Assembly (NCBI GenBank): GCA_028571685.1
Contig: CM053140.1
Coordinates: forward strand, 26,021,501 to 26,085,500
From: Heterohyrax brucei
Taxonomy: Eukaryota; Chordata; Mammalia; Hyracoidea; Procaviidae
Direction: 5' to 3'
DNA: 64,000 nt
The notes under the pieces are model-generated. The model was not told the origin of the DNA, did not search any database, and saw nothing but the letters and a program-made list of their open reading frames with translations. Shown piece by piece: positions 21,276-30,250 of this stretch (the first letter of the stretch is position 1; each line of letters opens with the position of its first letter). A program made the translations under genes and the position numbers.

Positions 21276-22454
21276 GACAGACTGAGCCAGTCGGATGCCC
21301 CCACTGCTGCCTGGGCCCACCTGTCCACAGGCACTGCCTCTCAATAACCTCACAGTGTCCTCCTGAGAGGCTGGGGCATGCCGGGCCGGGAAGGTGACTG
21401 CAGACAGTCCAGGCGAGACTGCCGCCTCAGCTGGGCACTGACAACCAAGAGAGTTTTCCAGTGGAAGCTAACAACTGCTCAGGACAGGCCAAACAGTGAA
21501 CTGTCAGGCCAAGTGAGAGCTTGAAACTCGGGTTAAAAAAAAATGTTTTCTAAAAACAAGCTAGCCACGGGGGAGGGAGGTACCACAGGAAACCCGACTG
21601 CTTTTCAGAAAGAGAACAATCATTTCTTCACTTTGCTGTTCAGCTCCACTTGCCCCCTCTCCCCTCCCCGAAGCAGGGCAGCTGAGTCGTGCATGAAAGG
21701 TTTTACTTTTTCCACAAGCATTTAACATTTTTCCACCACAAAATAAACGGAGTGCTATTCAAGAAACTCTAGATGCGGCGGGGTTTGTGCCTGCCTTGTA
21801 TTAGCAATGTCACTGTTTTGTGTACACTCTAAGGGCGCACCCGCCGTCAACAGCACCCAACTACTTCAGTCATGAAATACTGACACCAGCCATGAGTGCC
21901 TCAGGATTGCGGGGACTTTTTAAATAAGCCACATGGCATTCACCACCAAGCAAGATCTGCAAAGAATCTAGTGTTTACTGCGCACTGACATTGCAAAGCT
22001 GGCTTCGAAACGGATATTCTGGGAGCCGAGACGTCTATAAATAATAACTCTCACACCCAACGCTGGAACGAGGTACGTTGCAAATTCAAATGAAGAGACC
22101 TTTAAAAAAACGGGTTGCATAAGAGAGAGTGAAACCTGTTCTGAGAAGACGACAGCATCTGAGGCTCTGAGAACAAGGGTTTGTAGACCAAGCAGAGTAC
22201 TGAAAACACCCAACGGTTGCTGCACCGTCTTTCAAATCCCGTTTCTCACACATAGAAACACAGCCAGACTCTCAGAATCCCATATTAGCTTCTGAAAAAA
22301 AGGCACTTCACTTTGCGAGAACACTTTTTTTTTTTCCTTTTCAAACGAAAAGTGCTCAGGGTGCTGACTCTAGGCTGCATTTCTTGTTTTAGTGTAGGTT
22401 GTAAGTGAAATAGAAGTTACAAAAAAATCAGACTGCTCACTTCTGCGCTGGGCT
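21276..22454. other. 1.2 kb repeat-free intron
   Basis: No SINE, LINE or LTR motif seen from 21276 to 22454, unusual for this window. An A-rich stretch lies at 21536-21545 and a T run at 22326-22335. Confidence 0.4.
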
Positions 22455-22622
22455 GGTCGTTAGCTGCTGTTGAGTTAATTCTGACTCCTGGCGACCCCTT
22501 TGTGTGCAGAGTAGAACTGCTCCAAGGGGCTGCAAGGCTGTGATTGGCTGGAAGCGGACTGCCCAAGGCTTCCAACCAAAGCACCTCTTAACAGGTTAAC
22601 CACCAGCCTGCTGGCTTACAGT
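22455..22622 (-). repeat. AfroSINE
   Basis: gttgagttaattctgactcc, agagtagaactgctccaagg, ttaaccaccagcctgctggc. Confidence 0.8.
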
Positions 22623-22937
22623 AGCTCAGTGTGTAATCATTTGCACACAAGGCCCTTGCACTCCGTACAAAATGTATAGGAGGGACCCTAGCCTCCTGCA
22701 CAAACGGACTTTGCGTGCCCAGGGCCAACACGACCCTAGTGTTGCACTTGCAGTCTTGTCGGCCTGCTTCTGAAACATGTGATGTCCTGGCTTCCTGGAA
22801 TCAACAAACAAAACTGCCTCCATTCACCAGAAATATGACGATGAGCCCACCGGGAAAAGCACCTATCAGCCGGCACCAATCCCGCTCTGCTGGAAGAAAA
22901 TGCGCCCTTCTCAAGTGTGTCCGAACCGAAGCTCTTT

Positions 22938-22943
22938 TTTATT
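22938..22943 (-). terminator. Canonical AATAAA poly(A) signal, short form
   Basis: Minus strand reads CTCAATAAAAAAGAGC. It lies about 180 nt after the in-intron stop codon, the first AATAAA after it. Confidence 0.7.
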
Positions 22944-22976
22944 GAGAAGCGTTTGCTTACAGAAGCCGTCGTACAG

Positions 22977-22985
22977 AATAAATAA
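22977..22985 (-). promoter_or_regulatory. AU-rich element nonamer in short-form 3' UTR
   Basis: Minus strand TTATTTATT matches the UUAUUUA(U/A)(U/A) nonamer bound by TTP- and HuR-type proteins in known mRNAs. It is isolated in an otherwise GC-rich UTR. Confidence 0.4.
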
Positions 22986-23129
22986 TGTGGGTGGGCGGGC
23001 AGGCAGGCGCGGGAAGTGCCCAGGAATAGCAGCCTGCTCTGCATGTCGGAGGGGGACATAGGGGACCCCGAGCGGCTGCAAGCGGGGGGGGGGGGCGGCG
23101 CAGTGGTGACGGCGGGGAGCTTAACTTAC

Positions 23130-23335
23130 AGAGGTGAAGTCTGCAAGCCCCAAGGAGGAGTCTTTAGAAGGCTTAGCCGCAGAGGAGGGAGCAAAGGGGT
23201 CTTTTCCACTAAATGGGTCCCCAAACCCCTTTTTACTTTGGAACGGGTCACTGCCGTCAGCCCCAAGTGCCTGGAAGGGATCGGGGGGCTCAGGAAGGTC
23301 GGCCGGGCCGAGTTGGTTTACGGGTGTACTGTGAC
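23130..23335 (-). CDS. EPS15L1: EPS15L1 coding exon, last common exon; alternative terminal exon when unspliced
   Basis: A 206-nt exon, acceptor cttccag|GT, which completes a Gly codon and ends exactly on a codon boundary (ACC TCT|gtaagt). It encodes 68 residues with four DPF motifs (PDPFQ, SDPFQ, GDPFS, KDPFA), ending LGLADFTS. Splicing onward to 17363 continues as FGNEEQQ (long form). If the strong donor gtaagt is not used, translation continues GTA AGT TAA, giving Val-Ser-stop (stop at 23121-23123). This matches my recollection that human EPS15L1 has a shorter isoform ending TSVS. Confidence 0.96.
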
Positions 23336-23861
23336 CTGGAAGGTTTAGGAGAAAAAGAGGAGAGAGAAAGAAAGAAAAAAAGAGAGAGACAGGTTACACA
23401 CTGGACAAGGCAAGGCCGAGCCACCCACGCTGGTGCTCACGGGAAACCGTTCTCCTCTGAGAAGAGAAGAGGTGTGCCTGGTGGGATAGCTGGGGCTACC
23501 GTTCCCTAGCTTCACCCCAAGGACAACACAGAAAGGCGCTTCAGTCCTTGCCCCCCACAGTAGAGCATGCTGGGAGGCACCTGTGAGGAATCCACATGCA
23601 GGCATCTTTCTGGCCATCCCCATCACACGGAGTTGCAAGACACTGTGGCTGAGCAAAAAAACACACCACCAACTTCCAGAGTTACAGAGAGGGTTAGTTC
23701 CAGAACTTGGGGTGGCAGTAGGTGAGTTAGTCACCAGGGCCTGGAGGCAATTCACTTGGCTATCCTGGGGCTCAGGCTCTACCTTGACTGCTGCCCTGAA
23801 ATTCAAGTGGGCAGGTCTGTGCCTTTCCGGGCCTTTGCCAAGATCCCTGGGCAGACAGTCT

Positions 23862-24015
23862 GCCTATGAGCTGGCAGCTTGAACCCACCTCGTGGTGCTG
23901 TGGAAGAAAGGCCTGGCAACTGCTTTCATAAAGATCACAGCCTAGGAAACCCTACAGGGCTCAATTCTACACTGCAACACTGAGGGGCACAAGTCAGCAA
24001 TGACAATGACAACAG
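23862..24015 (+). repeat. AfroSINE
   Basis: cagcttgaacccacctcgtg, tggaagaaaggcctggcaac, aggaaaccctacagggctca. Confidence 0.8.
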
Positions 24016-24059
24016 CTTTTGTTTTCGGTGGCAGGGAGTCTTTGCCAAGCTGACTCCCT

Positions 24060-24440
24060 AGAGGCAGGATAAGTGCTTACAAGCACTACCAATGAAGTTT
24101 ACAAACTCATCCTAGAAAAAGGGCTACATTTCTCATTGTCTGAATATCACTAAGGCCACCTTCGAAGTACTCCTCTCAGGAAGCTATACACTGATGCCAG
24201 TGCCTAGTCAGCCGTTCAAAACAATTCTGGAACTCTTTTTCTTTTGAATGGCCATCAGAGCTGTCATCATATTACCCTGATGTCCTGAATGGCATCAAAG
24301 TGTCTTCCTTTCAACATTTCCTTTATCTTCAGGTAAATAAAAAAGTCATTGGGGGCCAGATCAGGTGAGTATGGAAGGTGTTCCAGTACAGTTATTTGTT
24401 TACAGGCAAAAAACTCCCTCACAGACAACTATACAATGAA
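24060..24440 (-). pseudogene. Mariner transposase C-terminal remnant
   Basis: The minus-strand translation reads VREFFACKQITVLEH, then LPYSPDLAPNDFFIYLKIKE and a MLKGRHFDAIQDIR stretch, followed by EFQNCFE and EEYFEGG. This is the C-terminal third of a mariner (DD34D) transposase, including the YSPDLAPxD motif with the third catalytic Asp. Stops and a frameshift follow. A second copy of its last part lies inverted just to the right. Confidence 0.8.
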
Positions 24441-24454
24441 CTTGCCGCTGAGAC

Positions 24455-24600
24455 ATGGTGCGCAACAGCCATTCCAGAAAGATTTCCAAAATTACTTTGA
24501 AGGCTGGACTAGGTGCTGGCACTGGGGTATAGCGTCCCAAGGGGAGTACTTGGAAGGCGACCGTAGTAACATTTGCCATGAGGTACATAGCACATAGAAC
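24455..24600 (+). pseudogene. Mariner C-terminal fragment, inverted second copy
   Basis: Plus-strand frame: FQKDFQNYFEGWTRCWHWGI, then ASQGEYLEGD, the extreme C-terminus of the same transposase. It faces the copy at 24060-24240, so the two ends form an inverted repeat around a ~200-bp loop. Confidence 0.8.
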
Positions 24601-24619
24601 AATTAAGATCACAGACTTA

Positions 24620-25186
24620 ATTGTTGGACCTCGTATAACTCCAGGGGAGGAGACTCTAAGACCATGGCTGGGGACAGGGTCTCAAGGAGAGTGGTATCTT
24701 CCAGTAAGTCTTGCCAAAAGGCAGGAACCTTCTGCCAGGCACTGGGGGCCCGCAGAGCCTGTGGGTTTGACAGTCCTGGCAGACTCTCTAGCCCTGTTTG
24801 GTGCTCTCTATCTGTCCAGCAGGTGCCTGCTGGGACGCTGGGGCATGACCTTCCATCTGGCTGACCTGCACCAGGACACAGCTGAGTCAGATGCTGTGAC
24901 ACCCAATACAAACTCCCAATTGTTAGCCACAGAGACGCATGCCTAGGTTTACGCTCGCTGTTTCAAAGCCAATGTGTGAAGAAGACCGAGAGCTGTGCAC
25001 AGCTGCCCGTGACGGCCTGGACACCGGCTGCACACCTAGCAGCCCCCAGCCCAGAACTGGACCTGCCTCCCTGCGGCACCTGGCTGTGGTGTATCCATTG
25101 GCCACTGGGATTCAGCACCAAGATGGCCCCTCCTTGAGGTTTTGTCCCTGCAGACTGACCATCCCAGCCATGTTTCTGGGGGCCAC
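24620..25186. other. Intron, nothing recognised
   Basis: Unique-looking sequence. Confidence 0.4.
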
Positions 25187-25345
25187 ACCAGTAAAACCAG
25201 TTGCCATGAGTGAACTCCAACTTATGGCAACCCGCAGGTGTCAGAATAGAACGGTACTCGAGGCAGTTTTCAATGGCTGTCGTCTGGGGCGCCTCTTGGG
25301 GGAGGGCTCCACTCAGCAGCTTTTTGGTTAGGAGCTGACCATGTT
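25187..25345 (-). repeat. AfroSINE
   Basis: gtaaaaccagttgccatgag, caggtgtcagaatagaacgg, cagcagctttttggttagga. Confidence 0.8.
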
Positions 25346-27454
25346 CACTGGGGGTTAGAGGCTGTCCCTGTCACCTTGAGCGCCCTGGGAGTCTGGCCAG
25401 GAGAGGCTTCTGAGCAGGCTGGCTCAGACACTGTGAAGCCTGTGAATGTCCTTCCACTGTGTGGCTGCCAACTCCTGAGACTCAGTGTTGGCAGGCCTCG
25501 TCATTGCTGTCTCCAGCTGTGGGTCTCGGCCCTTTCACCCTTGCTGTCTTACCAGAGTCACTGTCAGTGCCCTCAGTCACTGCCCTGGCCCCTCCTGAGT
25601 CCTCGCCCCTTCTCCCGTGACTGCCAGCTCCGACGTGCCACAGGTGAGGACAGACGTGCTGTAGGGCAGGCAGGGAGGCTCTGTCCACGGCCGGGCCACC
25701 CAGGGTGCCATGGGCAGGAGCGGGGAGGATGCTCTACCCTGTGCTCCCACATCAGCCCCTCAGTGTCCTCAAGTTGCTTTCTGTGCTCCCCCTGCCTCAG
25801 GCGAGTGGCTGCTTCCCACCATCTCCTGTGGCCCAGTGCCCAGCAGAGTGGGCACCTTATCAACATAGTCTTCACCCCCCACTCTCTTCAGACCCGCCAG
25901 TGGCCTCTTGGGCTCCAGCCCTGCCTACTTAGCCCACAGCTTCAAGCCACCAACCCTGACCCGAAACGTTCTCTCCTGACCACTGGACAGCTCAGCCCAG
26001 ACATGGCCAGCTCGTGATGGCCATCAGCCACTCTTCTTGCCAAGACACCTCTCCACATCACTTTTCTTTTGGACTTCCTTCCTTTCTCTTCTGAGACCGG
26101 CAATACCAAGGGATAAGGGCCCATTTGCATGTCTCAGACTAGAACCAAAGTTAAGAAAACTCTGGACAGTGCCCTTGGCCCTGCTGTTCCCACTGATTCC
26201 TGGAGCCTCCTCTTCAACACCTTCCACTCCAGAAATGCCCACGTCTGCCCCCTCGAGGCTTCGGGCCAGCTAGCCTTCCACCAGGCGTACACTCAACTCA
26301 AATGTGACCATCTTTTCTGGGAGCCCTTCATGCGTGCCCACAGACTGCCCAAGGTCAGCTCTGCTGGGGGACCTGCTGCAGGGAGGAATCTGGAAGACAG
26401 GGAGGCACCCTGTGACCTGTATCCACAAACCGTCCCCATTTCAGCATCCAGACCCATAAGCAGGGCGATGAAGGGTCCATAAGGACCAGAAGTTAGAGCA
26501 GGGTCAGCAGCCACGTCTGGGCATAAACAGTTTTATCAGTATCTGGTCCCATGGGTCACAACCACATGGCAGCCAAGGATTTGGGACGGAAAACTGCAGC
26601 TCACAGAATTCGAATTATCCAGTCTCTGACCCTTTACTGAAAAAGTCTACCAGCCCCTGGGTTCCAGCCCTCTGCGCGATACCTCACTACCCAAGGGCCA
26701 AGGGACCCATCAGGCTCTGTTCTGGGCTGGTAAAGCACAACTGGGTGAGAGCTTGGTCCCTGGCAGACCTGACAGGTAACGAGGATTGATCACAGCTGTC
26801 AGCTCTAACACAGACCTCAGAAGCAGGGTTCAGATACTGAGGGGTCCCTGTCTCCCCTCCCCACATGGGCCTCCCCTTGCGGGATGCTGTGGGTACAGTG
26901 AGCTGCTTTGCGGGGCCAGCCTGGCCTCCAAAGATCCTGACAGGAGGCTCCCACTAAGAGCCCAGAACCAAACGCCCATGAGGAACTTCCCAGCGCCGCT
27001 AGAGGCCCAATCGCAGGCAGGTGAACTGAGAGGCAGCTTCTCACCTGAACTTGTTTGCTCAGGGCCCTCAGCTCCTGCTGCATGTCCTGAGCGGTGCACA
27101 GAGATGAGTTCACATGAGGAAGGGCCCTGATTAGCACCCACTTCTTGCCCAGCAGCCTGCCCATACCTGGCAATATCCAGGCCACCCTGCCTGCTCTCTA
27201 ACTCAGATCACCTCCCAGAGAAGGCTCACTGCCCTCTCCGGGGCTCTGCCTACCTCTAAGCACCAGACCTGTACTCAGCTTCCTCACACCAAGGAGCAGC
27301 TCCCTGAGGGTGTACCAACACAGCAGCCCAGGTGCCTGGGGTCAGTTGGGACGCCAGGGCCAGGGGCTAGGATTCCTGAGGGAGGCAGCAACTCGAGGGA
27401 GCGAGAAGAGGCCTGGCTGCCCTCATCGGCAGGAAGGCATGGTATTCTCCGGGT
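25346..27454. other. 2.1 kb intron; possible L2 traces, no exon
   Basis: Faint L2-like phrases near 26180-26340 are too diverged to call. The 213-codon frame at 25376-26017 has no family resemblance and no splice-framed link to the gene. Confidence 0.35.
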
Positions 27455-27628
27455 CTGGGTCCTGGGTGGCACAGATAAACACTCAACTGCCAACTGAAAG
27501 GTTCGAGGCTGAAGAAAGGCCTGATGATCTGCTTCTACAAAAACTCCAGAAAACTCATGGGGCACTTCTACTCTCACACCTGGGGTCGCCAGGAGTCAGA
27601 GTTCACTCCACAGCAGCTAACCACCCCC
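27455..27628 (+). repeat. AfroSINE
   Basis: tgggtcctgggtggcacaga, actcaactgccaactgaaag, ggggtcgccaggagtcagag. Confidence 0.8.
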
Positions 27629-27849
27629 CCAGGCTGACTCTTTCTCAGCAGCTAGAATGACAGGGCAAAGTCTACTGGAGGCAAGAGACAGAGTTGCTTA
27701 GTCCAGGCTGAAGGCTGGGACTCGGGGGCAGGGGAGGCAGGGTGCAGCCCACAGGCACTGCAGGGACTCCCACAGGGCAGGCTGGGGAAGGGTTTGCAGG
27801 GTTTGGTAACTGAGCAGAGGAACAACAGTGCACATCTGGACACGGAAAA

Positions 27850-28035
27850 AAATCAAAACACCAAACCGCAGCCATCAAGTCTATTTTAACTCAAAGCGAC
27901 CCCACGTGTTAGGGAACAGAGCTGCTGCCCTTTTCAGGGAGCAGGCCATCAGGCTTTCCTTCTGCAGGACTGCGGCTCGGTCTGAGCTGCCAACTCTTCA
28001 GTCAGCAGTCGAGTGTAAACCAGCTGTGCTGGCCG
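27850..28035 (-). repeat. AfroSINE
   Basis: aaaacaccaaaccgcagcca, actcaaagcgaccccacgtg, and cagtcgagtgtaaacc at the right end. Confidence 0.7.
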
Positions 28036-28164
28036 GGCAAAGGGTGGCCAGTCCCCGACAGGTCCCTGCCTCAGCTCCAGGTCCCAAGGCAAGCACGGGG
28101 TACAGCTGCTGTAATCAGCCATCTCCTGAGCTGCTGCTTCCTTCTTCATAGCAGGGTGACTGCT

Positions 28165-28378
28165 GACCCCAAGGCTGCCGCCGCTGTCAGTGGTCCTGGA
28201 GCCCGTTCTGACTCACAGAGACCCAACATGTGTCACAGTGGAGCTGCCCCACAGGGTTCGCTAGGCTGTGACCTTTCAGAAGCAGACTGCCAGACCTGTC
28301 TCCCCAGCCACCCCTGGAGGGCGTGAACTGCCACCCTCTCAGTCGAGTACATGACTGTCTGTGCCACTCAGGACTTCG
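28165..28378 (-). repeat. AfroSINE
   Basis: ttctgactcacagagaccca, gagctgccccacagggttcg, gaagcagactgccagacctg. Confidence 0.75.
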
Positions 28379-28879
28379 TCCCCCAGTTCAGGGGTGCATG
28401 TTTTTAATTGGTGAGGAATGGGAACACCAGCCTGCAATCTCTGCCAGGCAAGTTTCTTTCTCAGCGTGATGGAGATCACCTTTCACACCGCACCCTGTTT
28501 TGCTGCAGCTGAAACCATTGTTGTTTAGAAATCATGACTGTGTTCCTATGAAACCAGGGCACAGCAACGCCTGCGCCTGGTTTGCGGAGACAGGAAAACG
28601 GTCTCTCGGTCTGTTGTGCGTGTCGATGCAGGGTGGGCTCCCCAGCCGCCGTGGTGCCACGTATGCCATTGGCATTTTCTGCCAAGAGTATGGCCACTCC
28701 ACATGCCCATGTATTTTTAGTGGCCACGCTTTTAAGCACCCTTGGTCTAGTTCCTGCTTTTATGTAACCACTTCTGCTAACTCCTGAGTGGCTTTTCCTA
28801 TTTTCTGAGGGGCAGCTTATCTGCGAGGTGCCTGAGGAACTCCACCTGCCTCCATGCCCCTCAGCAGAACTGCTGATCA
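28379..28879. other. Intron, nothing recognised
   Basis: Unique-looking; a small hairpin-capable segment (tgccattggcattttctgcc) near 28665. Confidence 0.35.
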
Positions 28880-29095
28880 CCCAGGGCCAGGTGGTCACTG
28901 GCAGCTGCCTCAGAGTCGACTCTGACCCCTGGCAAGCCCACATGTGCACGGAACTGTTCCATAGGGTTTTCCAAGGCTAGTTTGTTTCAAAAGAATGTCT
29001 CCAGGCCTGAGACACCTCCGGGTGGGCTGGAACTGCCCACCTTTTGGCTAGTAGTCTATCACTGAATCATTTATGCCACTCTGAGACTCCCTAGG
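28880..29095 (-). repeat. AfroSINE
   Basis: gcagctgcctcagagtcgac, gttccatagggttttccaag, and a right end containing gccactctgagactcc. Confidence 0.75.
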
Positions 29096-30000
29096 GCTGG
29101 GGAGGTGAGGCTGTCTCATGATCCCAGGAATCTGGAGGACAGAGAGGTTTTTAAGAAGGTGCATGTTAAAGGATGGAACAGAAAGTACAAAAAAAAAAAA
29201 AGGGAATAAAATCTCTACATGAACAAACCAAAATGATGCCTGGCTTACGGCTAAGTAGCCTCATTCCTAGAGGTCAAGGCTAAAGGACCCAACCTGCCAC
29301 GGAATGGAGAGGGATGAAATGAAGACCCCCTCACGGACTCGGGGGCTGATGCTGGTGACTTGCTCCCCGAAATCATTATGGAGGGCACTCTGGGGGGTTC
29401 TCATTGGTAGGGGGACAGAATTCAAGATTGAAGAAAAGGCATTAACACGGGTGTTATTTTGAAACCACAGCAGTTTCGACAGTTACCCAAGCGGTGCACC
29501 GAAACCACACCCAGGACCGACTTTAGCAAAAACAATATGAACCTGATGGTTTACCACAGCTCGGCGCTGCGAGAAAAAGCGGGGGCCAGCCCCACCCTGG
29601 GAGCTGGCCTTCAGTGCTCCTGGCTCTTGGCTTTAAGAACTTGTGTGGCCCTGCTGCACAGACCTGGGGGGTCGCAGCTAGGTCGGGCACATCCCTCCAG
29701 ACAGTTCGTTCAAAAGCAAACCAAAAATCCTGTCTTTTCCACTGCGCTTTTCAGGAAATGCTTACTTGGAAGTCACTCAGCAGCAGCTGCTTTATCACGG
29801 AAAAACAACGTAATAAAATAACAACGCACGTGTTCAAGTATTCAGAAAATTCAGACAACATGAAAACTGCGAGAAAGTCTTTCTTTTTACAATTTCTACT
29901 TCGGTGGAGAGAGAAGTTCTGACTAGTTTATGGTGTCAATACATCAATTAATAAAAACACCAAAATACACACAAGTACGTGAAATGTGTGTATTTGATAT
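29096..30000. other. Intron, nothing recognised
   Basis: An A13-type run at 29190-29202; otherwise unique-looking. Confidence 0.4.
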
Positions 30001-30250
30001 GTGTGTCTTTCCTACGTGGGCACGCACGGGCATGTGACGTGTGCATGCACATCCGTGGTGCTGTGTATATGCATGTATCTACGTGCATGTCTCTGTGTAT
30101 GTTGTGTGTGCATGCACACCTGTGAGCACTGTGTGCACATTATGTCTGTGTTTCTATATACTGTGTATGAATGCATGTGTGTCATGTGCACATGCATGTG
30201 TGTCTGGATTCTGTGCATGTGTTTATGCATCTCCGTGTGTGCATCTGAAT
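30001..30250. repeat. Degenerate TG/CA-rich block
   Basis: About 250 bp of alternating purine-pyrimidine sequence (tgtgcatgcacatccgtg, gtgtgtgcatgcacacctg types), eroded from a TG repeat. The cysteine-rich frames across it are artefacts. Confidence 0.8.

Larger units (their letters stand above)
22938..23129 (-). other. EPS15L1: EPS15L1 short-form 3' extension and 3' UTR
   Basis: Read-through past the donor at 23129 gives Val-Ser-TAA, then about 180 nt up to an AATAAA at 22938-22943. In order this UTR carries a 12-base C run (plus-strand G run 23084-23095), a GC-rich segment, an AU-rich nonamer TTATTTATT (22977-22985) and the poly(A) signal. Everything needed for a composite terminal exon is present within 210 bases. 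Confidence 0.72.

Noticed and set aside
25376-26017. 213-codon open frame on plus strand
   Set aside because: Ser/Pro/Leu-rich chance translation in an EPS15L1 intron, no domain, no start context or splice link.
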